The notes under the pieces were generated by a model. That model saw nothing but the letters and a program-made list of their open reading frames with translations, did not search any database and had not been told where the DNA came from. The translations under genes and the position numbers were made by a program. From Prorocentrum cordatum (taxonomy: Eukaryota; Sar; Dinophyceae; Prorocentrales; Prorocentraceae): a DNA stretch of 64,000 bases. The stretch covers positions 347,833-411,832 of the forward strand of contig CAUYUJ010018882.1 in the NCBI GenBank assembly GCA_963575745.1. The letters are read 5' to 3'. Positions 22,270 through 32,109 of the stretch are shown here, piece by piece. Numbering within the stretch: the first letter of the stretch is position 1; each line of letters opens with the position of its first letter.

Positions 22270-25200
22270 ACGGTGCTCCTACCCACCTCCTCCTCCTCCT
22301 CCTCCTCCTCCTCTTGTTGCCAGTGGTATCTTCCCCCTCCCAAGCACAAGGTGCTTCCAATTCCGTGCATTATCGGGTTTCTGGCGTGGCCGCGGCGAGC
22401 CCCCGAAGAAACGCAATGCGGGATGAACAAACGTTTTTTTGAACGCATCTGTTGTATCCAACGTGTACTCCCCACTGGCATGCGCGGCTGATAGCCGCCG
22501 CGCAGAAGATGAAACTATGCGCGGTCATTGTTGCGTGTCCTACGCCCCCGCGGACGCAACGTGTCCCAAAGGCCACTCGTGCTTCCAAGCCCCGAGCTTG
22601 GATAAGTATTCGTCGTGAGAGAGGGGGAAGGCGTGCATGTTGAGGGGTGAGGCAGTTTGAGGACAGGGCCGAAACTTCGGCAGGAGGGGCAGTGGGGGGT
22701 GAAGGTCGTTCGAACGTCCTTTCAGCATATTCAATCTCACCCTGCCCGTCGCCCGCCTCATTTCCCTTTCGTTATCAGAGAAGAGGGAATGTGACAATTC
22801 GGGGGGGCGCACGCGTGGGACAGACTCGATATTGGAGAAAGGGAGGTCGAACCACCTGGCATCGTCATCGGGTCGTCACCCACCTCGCTTCTTGAGAAGC
22901 CTTGACCTATGCTCAATGCACTCCTCCTTGGTGCTAGAATTAGCCTCGGCGAGCTTCAGAATCTTCGCGCAAATCTTGGCGTGGTCGGGCGACATCGACT
23001 CCCCAATCTGGATCAGCAGTTTCGGTTTCTGTGAGGTTTTGTCCTTAAACGTAATATAGGACGCCTTGCTACCGTAAGTGACGTACAGCTTGCCCAATCG
23101 TTCGTGATTGGCCCAGCGCGGGAGACCAGAAGAAGTCGCGGCCCCTGAACTGCCTCCCCGTTGACCTGACCTGGCTGCCTTCACGGTTGCCTGAGCGTTA
23201 CATTATTGGGGGTCCGATTCTGACGCGTTAAAGGTTTGCGTTGGCAATTCAGATTTGGAATTTGGATGAACTTGGGGCCACTCGGCCCCGCCGCTGCATT
23301 CACCCCGTTCGATACCCCCAATAATACGTGATATTGAGAAGGGAGAGTCGGTGGACGGAGGGGAGGAGTGGAGGTGGGGTGGGAATATGGGATGCATGAT
23401 CGCGGCGAGGTGGAACGATCGGAGAGGCGATGGGGATGCTGGGATGAGTGGAAGAGTGGAGGTGTAGAAGGAAGAGTGGACAGGGATGGGTGGGGGAGTG
23501 CAGGGGGGTGATGATGACACGGTGGGAGGAAGAGAGGATAACGGCTGTCCGAACACCTTTTCCTCATCGTCGTTCACGCGAATCGCTTGCCCTCCATCTC
23601 TGTCCCCCCATCGGGGTTGACGGGGCTAGCTGATTCGAGATGGCATGGATGAGGGATTGGGTTCAAGCAGCTCAGATTATGATCCCTATGCCTTCATCTC
23701 CCGTTTATTGACTGGAACGGGCACGCACTTCTTGTTCATCTTCCTGATATCATCGTCATCATCTGAATCGTCCAGGCAGAGGGAGGACACCATCTTCTGC
23801 TTCTTGCCAGTGGACCCCCTCGCCTGCACCACGGCCTTCTCTGGGGTCTCATAGACGCTGTCGCCGTCGTTGGGCGTCGAAGCTAGCCAGCTGGCGAGCT
23901 CCTGGCCCAACGGGGGAGGACAATGCGCAGGTGAACGGATGGCGGGCGGGAGAGGGATGCGAGGGCAGGGGCTCAGGAGTGGACGAGCAATGCCACATGC
24001 AATTGGCGCCTCTGGAGGCCCCAGTGTCGATGCAAATGGTGGCCTCTGACGGCCTCAACGCATATGCAGGTGGCGGCCTCTAAAGGCCCCAACGTAGATG
24101 CAAATGTGTGCCTCTGGTAGCCTCTGAAGGGAAGACGGCGCATTAATGCAAATGGCGGCCTCTGAAGCTCATGGTGACGTTTTGGCGGGGATGATACTAG
24201 GTATTTCATGGGCCCATGGCTGTCATTCAAGGTCTCATTCTGGCCTCGTGGGGCCGCTGCGCGGGCCGTTGGCGGCTGGCGATGCTGATGTTTGATGATG
24301 GGTTTGACAAGGAATTGGTGGAGATGGGCTCGCATCACCGCCGCTACCCGCTAGCAAAACATGCTTTCCCCGTTCGACCGAAATCGGCCGATGCACGCCT
24401 GCGAACCAGCATACAACCTAATGACCTAGCGATTGTTCCTCACCCCTGCCGAACGATCAATCACTGGTCCACGCAGTCGCCAAATACTTGCCAAGCTGCG
24501 CCAACTCCCCATCGCACGGCAACGAGTCGCCGTCGCTCTCTTCCTCCCCGGGCTCTTCCTGATCGGTATCTTCGGGCCCCTCCTCCTCAGACGACTCCGC
24601 TCGGAAAGTGCACTGTTCCGAGGGGCACTCATCCAACTCCTCCCCCTTGTCCTCCTCGTCCTCGTCCTCCTCGTCCTTGACCTCCTCTGGGGGCAAGGCC
24701 CCGCTCCCGTCGATCACCGCGACCTGGCTCTCAGGGGTGTCGGGGGCCTGCGGGCTCATCATGATCGAAGCGGTCGGGCTCGCGGGCACCAGCGTTTCCG
24801 TGGACGGGATGTCGCGGGGGGGGGAAACGGTTCATAGTCCATTTGTCCAGCGCGGGCGACATCTTGGGCTCTGGCGAAGAGGCCGCGGAAACTCCGATGG
24901 GCGGGCAGGTAGTGCTTGCAGTCTCGGGGGACTTCGTCGAAATCCTGCGCCGCTTGATCTGGGGAGTCGCATCCGAGCCCTCGGAGCCGTCTGGGAAGGC
25001 CAACCTTAATGTGCCACGACGCTAGACCAGGGCGAACCAGGGCAGAGACGAGAGGATCTCGGAAGGGTTTAACCAATGGAGACGGCGAGGACGGAGAAAT
25101 GGGGTTAACCAAACAGGAGTAGGCGAGGAGGAATGAGGAGGAGTAGGCGAGGAATATCAAGAGAACGATCTGTCTTCTAATGTCACCTCCGTGATCATGA

Positions 25201-28200
25201 TCATCCTCCTCATCGCTCCCATCGTCATCGCCCCCGATCACCATTTCCATATCGAGTCAGCGACAACTGAGCTCGCAGCGCGCTGGGCTCGCGCGTGGGC
25301 AACGAATGCGTGAAACCGCAGTTCAGGCACAAGCACTGCAAGACGGGCGCTTTGAACACGGGCATCTTCGCGATAGTCCCGCAGTTTGGACAGAGGCCAT
25401 TCATCGGTGGGACAAGCACCGACATCCCCGCGGTCGCGTGCAGTGCGACGGCCCCCCCCTCACAACACGGGCTCGGGAGAACAGCTACGAACGATTCGGA
25501 ACAGGCGGCTTCATGATACAACAGCTAGAAGTCACCTACCCATATCCCTTGCACGTGCAAACATACCCCTGGGACCTCGGGATGACTTGGGGTTCTATAT
25601 GTTTTCGTACCTGAACGCCTGGGCATCCTGGAACGTCTGTTTCCGATGGACCCCCCGAAACGGGATCAACACATCCTCCTCCATCCCGAACGGGTGCCCT
25701 CGGAAACGTATTCCTCTGCATCATCCTGACCCCCTTGGAAACGCCCCTCCAATGAAGCATCCGGAACCCCTCCGAAACGCCCGTCCTCGGACACACCATG
25801 AAACCATTATGATATGTCCAGGAACCTTGTGGAACGGGATACATGCATATGTTCATGTATACCCACATATATATATGTATGTGTATATATATGTGTATAT
25901 ATATGTATATTTATGTACATAAATATAATTACAGACTTACATACATACATACACGCAGACACCCATGCACAAACCACATACATTCAAACATACATGCATA
26001 CGTACGTGCGTACTTACCTACCTACCCACCTACCTACCTACATACATACACACACGCATGCATACATACACACGAACATACGTACAAACGTCCTCGCTAG
26101 TCTGATCTGTCCTGCCATGTCCATTCTCAAACGTGCTCCCATCCTTCTCCTCCTTAGCCCCTGCCTCCTCTCCCTCCACATCCTCCTCCCCCTCCTCCTC
26201 CTCCTCATCCTCCTCCTCCTCCTTCTCCTCCTCCTCCTCCCCATCCTCCTCTCCCTCCTCCGCCTCCTCCTTCTCCTCCCTCTTCTCCTCGCCTTGCCCC
26301 CCCTGCCCGTCCCCCCCCCTGCCAGGCTGTGTCCTTGAGCGTCTGCTCGTCCATGCCGCTGCCCTGCTCGAAGTTCCGCTCCTGTTCGTCGAAGTCGCTC
26401 TGCTTGTCGAAGTCGCTCTGCTTGTCGAAGTCGCTCTGCTTGTCGAAGTCGATCTGCTTGTCGAAGTCGCTCTGCTTGTCGAAGTTCCGCTTCTGGTGGC
26501 AGAAGTCGCTCTGCTTGTCGAAGTTCCGCTTCTGGTGGCAGAAGTCGCTCTGCTTGTCGAAGTTCCGCTCCTGCATGTCGAAGTCGCTCTGCTTGTCGAA
26601 GTTCCGCTCTGGCTTGTGAAGTTCCGCTCTGGCTTGACGAAGTCGCTCTGGCTTGTCGATCTCCGCTCTGGCTTGTCGAAGTCGCTCTGGCTTGTCGAAG
26701 ATCCGCTCTGGCTTGCCGAAGTTCCGCTCATGCTTGTCGAAGTTCCGCTCTGGCGTGTCGAAGGTCCGCTCATGCTTGTCGAAGTTCCGCTCTTGCGTGT
26801 ACTCGGCTGCCAAGCTCTCCAGCACGTCAGCATCGCCGAGCGGGATCATGCAGTCGGACGGGTAGTAGCTGGCAGCGCGCTTCGTCCTCTGCGATGGCGT
26901 CGCGGCGCGCGCTGGGCCAGCGGGAGACCTTGTCCTCGGAGAGCGGAAGGGAGGAGGAGGAGGAGGAGGAGGAGGAGGACGAGGAGTAGGACGAGGAGGA
27001 GTAGGACGAGGAGGGGGAGGAGGAAGAGGAGGAGGGGGAGGAACAGGGTTGACGGAGGAGAAGGAGGCGGAGGCGGACGAGAACGAGAACCAAGAGGAGG
27101 ACGAGGACAGGGAGGCCAACCCGACGCCCCCTCTGAGGAATCATAACGCCCGATCTTTGGCCCCTCGGCCACCCTTTTGGGGGTGGCCCAGAACTCCCAA
27201 CCTTGGAAAGGATTCCCACCCCCTTACCCCATATCACCCCCCTGTCCTCCTCTGTCGTCTTTGTCCTCCGCTTCCCCCCCCCTCATCGTCATGAGTATCC
27301 TCCTCCTACTTATCCTCTTAATCATCCGCCGTGTTTCTGCATCCTCCCACTCACCCCCGCCTCGTCCTTCTATTCCTCCTCCTCCTCCTCCTCCGCCTCC
27401 TCCTCCTCCTCCTCCTCCTCCTCCTCCTCCGAATCGCCACCCTGGTCATGTTGTCCCCTCCAGCAGTCCTGCAACGGTAGTCCTCAGGCTCGTCGCGACA
27501 GCCCATGAGGTGCAGGTAGTACCAGATCGTGTCAATCGTCTGGCTGCTGCATTTCCTGAGCGCCTGGTGGGTAAGGGGCGAGAGGCACTCTCAACGGTGT
27601 CACGCCAGCCTGACGTCAGGTTGACGTCTGCCCGACGTCAGGCTGACGTCTGCCCGACGTCAGGCTGACGTCTGCCCGACGTCAGATTGACGTCTGCCCG
27701 ACGTCAGTCCTGACGTCTGCCCGACGTCAGGCTGACGTCTGCCCGACGTCAGGCTGACGTCTGCCCGACGTCAGGCTGACGTCTGCCCGACGTCAGATTG
27801 ACGTCTGCCCGACGTCAGACTGACGTCAGCCAGGCTGATGTCAGACTGACGTTAGTCTAACGTCAGTTATGCTGACGTCACCTGAGCTGACGCCAGTCTG
27901 ACGTCAGACTGACGTCAGCCAGGCTGACGTCAACGTGGCCCAAGGTTGATGTCAGTCTGACATCACACCGAACTACTAGTTGACGGACACTGGTTTACGT
28001 CAGCTTGACGTCAGGCTGACATCAGTATAACGTCAGGTTGACGTCAGTACGCAGCCACGAGCCCACGAACATGACGACAATTGCGCAAATCGCAGCCCCC
28101 AGGACACCGCGAGGTCCCGCGGTGGTCCGTGTGGACGTACCCCCGCTGGGCTTCCCAGGAGCCCACGAACGTGGCGACAGTTGCGCGGATCGCAGCCCCC

Positions 28201-29479
28201 AATGCACCGCGAGGTCCCGAGGTGATCCGCGTGGGACGTACCTCGGCTGGGCCTCCCAGGAGCCCACGAAAGTGGCGACAGTTACACAGATCGCAGCCCC
28301 AAGGAATGGGCAGGATGAGGAGAATGAGGAGAAGGAGGAGGGGGGAAGAGGAATGGGGGACACGAGGGCAAGGAGAGGTAGAAGGAGGAGCAGGGCGATC
28401 CCTCCTCATCGTCACCCTCGTCGTCTCTGTCACGTTCCTCTTCGCCATCACCACCGCCATCATCACCATCCTTCGCCCCCCCTCTTCCTCCGTAGTCTCA
28501 TAGTCATCAGGTTCCTTAACCTCATGATCATGCTCCTGATTCACGGGGCCTGGCGGCGTCTGGTGCTGCTGTCGCGGAGCCGTCGCAGATGTTTCAGCAT
28601 GCACCCGAGTTTGTCGGCGAAGCTGCCACCGCGAGCATCTGGTGTCCCAGCAGCTTCGCGAATGGAACGCGGGTGCCTGCGGGATATTGCGCTACATGTG
28701 GTGCAATGAGGAGATCGGGTAGGAGGAGGCAGAGGGGGAGGCGGACGACGGAGCAGGAGGGGAGGGGATGAGGAGGAGGAGGAGGAGGAGGAGGGGGAGG
28801 AAGGGGGGGGAGGAGGAGGGGGGGAGGGAGACTGACACGGAGGAGGAGGAGGAAGAGGAGGAGGAGGGGGGGGACGAGGGAGGAGGATGGCAAGGAGGAT
28901 GAGCAACATCAGGAAGGCTCCTCCGTTTCCGTCTCATCTCCCCCTCTCCTTTTTACAAACTCCTCCGCATCATCATTCCACCCTCCTCCTTTCTGGCCAA
29001 TAGCACCGTCTCACGACGGCGACGCAGGCCGCGCGCATCTCTGACCAGCGAGCCTCCGCCTCTGGTACGTGCGTCAGCAGCAGCTCCACCTGCACAGGGA
29101 GCAGTATATAATTGTATCATCCAAGAGGCTGCACTCCAGGAAGAATCAGGACGCAACATGTGAGTTGAAGGCACTTTCTGATGGGCACCGCCTACTAAAG
29201 ACATCCAGGGGACAACACAACATCAAAGTGCAAATGCCCTCCCAACCAAACAAACAACCGCCCCTTCCACCACCTCTCCCACCACACCCATGTTCATCCG
29301 ACCCGACCCCCATCAACATGATCATATTCAAGACACAACGATAACAACAACAACTGCAACACCAACAATAACACCAGCCACACCAACAGTACCCACAACA
29401 ACAACACACGCACACCCATACACACAAACACACACACACAACAGCAACCTTTACAACAACAACAACAACAACAACAACA

Positions 29480-29512
<33 letters not shown>

Positions 29513-30058
29513 GCTACACCATAAAAACAACAACAACACAACAACAACTACAACCGCACAACAGCAACAGCAACAAACCATAACCACAATACGAATCAGT
29601 TTAATAATGTTTGCTCACAAAAAAAGGAGGATGGGGACAAGAAGCAGGAGGAGGAGGAGGAGGAGGACGGAGGAGGAGGGTGGCCCCAACGGGATCCGAA
29701 CGTGATCCCCTTCCCACCTCCTCCTACCTCGTCGACGTCCCCAGGTCCCCCCGACCCCCTTCCATGCTATTCCCGCTTGTGTACCTCCTAACAACAATCC
29801 TCCCTCAACCTCCTGTAACGATTTTTGGTGCAGTCCGACCGCCAACTCTGGATTCTTGGCGAGGCTGTCCGCGTGGACAGCTTTGTCCCGCGTGAGGTGC
29901 TCGTACTGCCCTATGTCGAGGGCAGTGCCGACGCCCACGGTCTCCACGTGGTGGAGGAGGGCCGCCTCGAGGCCGTCCTCGAGTGGCGGCGCTGGCCGCC
30001 GAGGGGCCATCTGGCCCCTGCGGGCCCCCGAAGAGGAACGGCCCCGCGCGGCAGCCAT
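21425..30058 (-). CDS. Multi-exon gene C (or two adjacent genes) inside the giant element, unknown function
   Basis: Start ATG at 30058 (MAAARGRSSSGARRGQ). Exon 1 runs to about 29830 and includes ALDIGQYEHLTRDKAVHADS. Further likely minus-strand exons: ~29090-28990 (VELLLTHVPEAEARWSEM); ~27565-27460 (TIDTIWYYLHLMGCRDEPED); ~26950-26330 (GDADVLESLAAEYTQ, then a 6-residue repeat); ~25500-25250 (zinc-ribbon-like CPNCG...CLCLNCG); ~25010-24845 (PQIKRRRISTKSPETAS); ~24800-24465 (very acidic, EEVKDEEDEDEEDKGEEL); ~23900-23690 (STPNDGDSVYETPEKAVVQ); ~23180-22895 (LYVTYGSKASYITFKDKTS, KICAKILKLAEANSSTKEE); ~21862-21425 (SVDELLMELEYLQQRSRHAA, stop at 21425; acceptor TTTCAG). A piece near 22640-22575 (KLGAWKHEWPLGH) is doubtful. 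The TYGSKASYI part recalls a dinoflagellate-only family. One transcript unit is assumed; it could be two genes. A relic spliced leader lies just upstream of the start. Confidence 0.5.
22205..22318. repeat. (GA)n followed by (CTC)n microsatellite
   Basis: About 55 bases of GA from 22207, then CTC from 22282. It is intronic or intergenic relative to gene C. Confidence 0.95.
23990..24175. repeat. ~43-bp tandem repeat
   Basis: Four diverged units around GATGCAAATGGTGGCCTCTG. It lies in an intron of gene C. Confidence 0.8.
25850..26095. repeat. AT-rich TATG/CATA simple repeat
   Basis: Alternating ATATATGTATG-like and CATACATACA-like units, GC-poor compared with neighbours. No gene. Confidence 0.9.
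26130..26300. repeat. CTC-rich microsatellite
   Basis: Pyrimidine-rich CTCCTC tract with short interruptions, immediately downstream (minus strand) of the six-residue-repeat exon. Confidence 0.85.
26385..26810 (-). repeat. 18-bp coding minisatellite in gene C (FDKQSD-type)
   Basis: About twenty tandem copies of an 18-bp unit (plus strand CGAAGTCGCTCTGCTTGT and variants). On the minus strand the frame stays open, giving six-residue repeats such as FDKQSD, FDKHER, FDKPER and FCHQKR. The frame is kept through the array, supporting a translated repeat that is rich in Asp, Lys, Gln and Arg. Confidence 0.75.
26945..27110. repeat. GAG/GAC-rich tract
   Basis: GGAGGAGGAGGACGAGGAG-type purine repeats, adjacent to the start of the repeat-containing exon of gene C. 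Its translation on either strand is low complexity. Confidence 0.8.
27370..27432. repeat. (CTC)n microsatellite
   Basis: About 60 bases of CTC repeats just downstream on the plus strand of a C-rich stretch, and adjacent to the WYYLHLMGCRDEPED exon. Confidence 0.9.
27600..28050. repeat. TGACGTCA array 3, with GCCCGACGTCAG subarray
   Basis: The 5' part is a regular array of a ~20-bp unit TGACGTCTGCCCGACGTCAG (eleven or so copies, 27620-27815). The 3' part is degenerate CTGACGTCAG. Third array of this kind in the giant element. Confidence 0.9.
28045..28315. repeat. ~96-bp tandem repeat, three copies
   Basis: Units share GCCCACGAACGTGGCGACAG and TCGCAGCCCCCA. Copies start near 28048, 28153 and 28260. 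Confidence 0.85.
28690..28920. repeat. GAG-rich microsatellite
   Basis: Purine-rich GAGGAGGAGG and GGGGGG tracts flanking poorly supported coding of gene C. Confidence 0.85.
29335..29590. repeat. CAA/CTA/CAC simple-repeat mosaic
   Basis: ACAACAACAAC tracts, a (CTA)n core at 29480-29512 and ACACACAC. It lies in the first intron of gene C and has no coding support. Confidence 0.9.
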
Positions 30059-30066
30059 GGTGGCTG

Positions 30067-30089
30067 CTTCTAGCCAAAATGGCTGTCGG
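30067..30089 (-). other. Relic spliced leader just upstream of gene C start
   Basis: Minus strand reads CCGACAGCCATTTTGGCT then AGAAG. The dinoflagellate spliced leader has CCGTAGCCATTTTGGCT then CAAG. The match is 13 consecutive bases plus both ends, with small changes. The gene C ATG follows after eight bases. Relic leaders upstream of genes are known in dinoflagellates as traces of mRNA-derived gene copies; this one is degenerate. Confidence 0.5.
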
Positions 30090-30299
30090 GAGAACGTGCC
30101 GTTTCGAAGGGTGAGAAGGGTTTGGAGTGAGGGGGCGGGTGAGGTTTCTGTGGAGGGGGAGAAAGCGACGCGGACGAGGAGGAGAAAGAGGTTTTGGAGG
30201 AGGAGGCGGACGGCGATACTGCCGCTACAGGTTCCAGGAAATCTGGAGGACCTCATCGTTACGCTATCCCACGCGCTGTGATTCATCGATCATATCCAC

Positions 30300-30870
30300 G
30301 CAATTTAGTTATGATGTTAAATTCATACATATATATGTACATATAAATGTATACATATGTATGTATGCGTATGTATACGTAGGTGCTTACACGCGTACAT
30401 ACTATGTATAGATGTGTGTTTCTCTGTTTAGACATGTGCAGTTATAAGTTTCCACATATGGATGTAGCTATGCATGCGTATATCTGCATATCTATACTAA
30501 TGTATGCATATATGTATATGTATATTTACATATATACACGTATATAAATGCGTGTATGTGTGTATAGGTTGATAGTTTATGTTTATACATACGTATACAC
30601 ATATACATACACGGATGTTCAACAGTATACTTACATATATCTTTATACATATACATGCAGATGTGTAAATATATGTTAAGCACGTATGCAACGTACAAAT
30701 ACACCTCTATGTATACATATATATACACATACATACACACATATATATATATACACACATACATACAGATATAACTATATATATATATATCTATATATAT
30801 ATATGAATATATGTATAAATATCTCTACATGTATACATTCACATACATATATATATATAAGAAGACAGCG
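30300..30870. repeat. AT-rich (TATA/CATA) low-complexity tract
   Basis: Nearly 600 bases of TATGTATACATA-like words, the most AT-rich part of the giant element. No gene. Confidence 0.9.
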
Positions 30871-30879
30871 GACATCCGA

Positions 30880-31043
30880 GCCTGACAAAAATGAAACGTC
30901 AGGCCATTCTGCCCTGACGGTCGCGATCGGTCGCTACCGGTCGCGACCGGTCGCGACCGGTAGCGACCGACGGTCGCGACCGGTCGCGACCGGTAGCGGC
31001 GACCGAAATTTTCAGCGTTTCAGAGAACGACCGGTAGCGCCTT
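30880..31043. repeat. Right subterminal repeat zone
   Basis: GCCTGACAAAAATGAAACGT at the inner edge, then repeated GGTCGCGACCGGTAGCGACC words to about 31008. It mirrors the motifs of the left subterminal zone, as expected for transposase-binding subterminal repeats. Confidence 0.85.
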
Positions 31044-31079
31044 TCGCTACCGAAATTTTTCGGTAACGAATGATCTGGG
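31044..31079 (-). repeat. Right terminal inverted repeat of the giant element
   Basis: Perfect 36-bp inverted copy of 7719-7754, followed by TA at 31080-31081, the second half of the target-site duplication. Confidence 0.95.
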
Positions 31080-31081
31080 TA

Positions 31082-31345
31082 GCAGTCGCCGTCGGGAGTG
31101 AACCCCGTGAACGAGTGCGGTGGTTGGCTGGAGATCAGCAGGACGCACCTCTCGTGCCACAAAGCAGCACCCGCGACGTTGTACTTCACCGCGATGAAGT
31201 CGCCCTCGAAGACGCCCGCCGCCGTGAGCGCATGGGCCAGCTCCGGCTGCGCAGCAGAGCAGGCCCCGCCACGCCAGGCCCAGGGGGCGCGGCCGCCGCC
31301 CCAGGAGGGGCCAGGAAGGGGCCGGCGCCAGGCGCCGCCATGCTT
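31082..31345 (-). CDS. Gag-like protein of the YR retrotransposon, 5' part
   Basis: Minus-strand frame containing ELAHALTAAGVFEGDFIAV, KYNVAGAALWHERCVLLIS and HSFTGFTPDGDCY, reaching the TA at 31080 exactly in phase with EEDLMPGG of the 3' part at 7716. A matching frame in another phase further upstream (31640-31345) encodes a hydrophobic segment GLIAVGFLTFGLAVGSLIG, perhaps the N-terminal part of the same polyprotein before a frameshift. The true start is unclear. Confidence 0.6.
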
Positions 31346-31831
31346 AGCCGCGAGAGGCCACGGCCGCGCGCCTCTCGCGCACGGCGGCGGCCTGGGCCCG
31401 CGCCTCAGCAGCGAAGTCCCCCCCCACCACGGAGGTCGGCAGGTGCGGCGCGTCCGGCAGCGCCGCCGCCGCGCCCTTCGGCTCGCGAGCCGGCGGCGCC
31501 GGCCCCTGCGAGCCCGCGCCTGCAGAGCGCCGCGGGCAAGCCAGAGCTGGCAGAAGCCGGCCTGCGAGGAACCCGATGAGACTGCCCACCGCCAAACCGA
31601 AGGTCAGGAAGCCTACGGCGATAAGGCCCCGGTGGCGGCCACGTAAGGGATAGACGATCCCTCGGGGCAACGGCAGCCCCCACAGCTCAATGGCGGACAG
31701 GCAGGGAGGCTGGGGAAGTGGGCCTCGGGGCAGGCGGGGCAGACCGCTGCCAGCGAGGCAGTGTAGTAGTGGATGCCTACCACAATGGAATCCTTCAGAC
31801 CTTCCCACCAGATGTGTTGCATCTGGCGATT

Positions 31832-31898
31832 GAGAGCTCGAGCCGACGCAAGTACGGCCCTTCTGCGCTGCAACACATGCTTCACTATCTAAAATATC
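31832..31898 (-). repeat. YR retroelement repeat A1 (5' end)
   Basis: 67 bp, direct copy of A2 at 2304-2370 with three differences. It marks the 5' end of the retroelement. Confidence 0.9.
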
Positions 31899-32109
31899 AT
31901 ATTTTTTTCGATTTCGGGGCCATCGGTTTTTCTATGTAAAAACCAATTCTTCTTAATCGTTTTCAATCTCGCACGCGGGGGCGGGCGCCCGCGGCGGGGC
32001 CCGGCGGGGGGTGGGAAAATCCGGGGGCGAAGAAGTTCGGGCCCTGGGGGGGAAGGGGGGGGGGCCAGAAGGAAGAGGGGGAAGAGGACAAGGAAGGGGG
32101 AAGGAGACA

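Larger units (their letters stand above)
7719..31079 (-). mobile_element. Giant 23,361-bp TIR DNA transposon with TA target-site duplication
   Basis: Bounded by perfect 36-bp inverted repeats (7719-7754 and 31044-31079, outer end CCCAGATCATTCGTTACCGA) and flanked by TA at 7717-7718 and 31080-31081. Deleting the element plus one TA fuses the flanking gag-like frames in phase. Subterminal zones carry many copies of CGGTCGCGACCGGTAGCG-like words at both ends. Contents: a probable transposase gene (10.0-12.5 kb), two multi-exon genes (13.6-19.1 and 21.4-30.1 kb), three arrays rich in TGACGTCA, and two copies of an ~0.9-kb repeat; all genes are on the minus strand. CCC termini, TA duplication, rich subterminal repeats and a TNP2-like transposase would fit the CMC (CACTA/Mirage/Chapaev) group. 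That class call is inference. The element may be composite. Confidence 0.8.
2126..31898 (-). mobile_element. YR (PAT/Ngaro-like) retrotransposon with methyltransferase-like region, split by a nested 23.4-kb element
   Basis: Read on the minus strand the order is: repeat A1 (31832-31898), gag-like 5' part, [nested insertion 7719-31079], gag-like 3' part, RT-RNase H, tyrosine-recombinase remnant, methyltransferase-like region, repeat B1 (2373-2486), repeat A2 (2304-2370), repeat B2 (2126-2239). Without the insertion it is about 6.4 kb. A1...B1-A2-B2 'split direct repeats' are the known hallmark of PAT/Ngaro-type YR retrotransposons, which integrate through a circular intermediate by tyrosine recombinase rather than by a DDE integrase. 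No integrase domain is visible. Several frames are broken and the RT active site is altered, so this copy is probably dead. Family assignment rests on gene order and repeat structure read by eye. Confidence 0.8.

Noticed and set aside
7717-31081. Two independent short TIR insertions instead of one long element
   Set aside because: Each end has only one TIR orientation, and the gag-like frame joins exactly only if the whole interval is one insertion.
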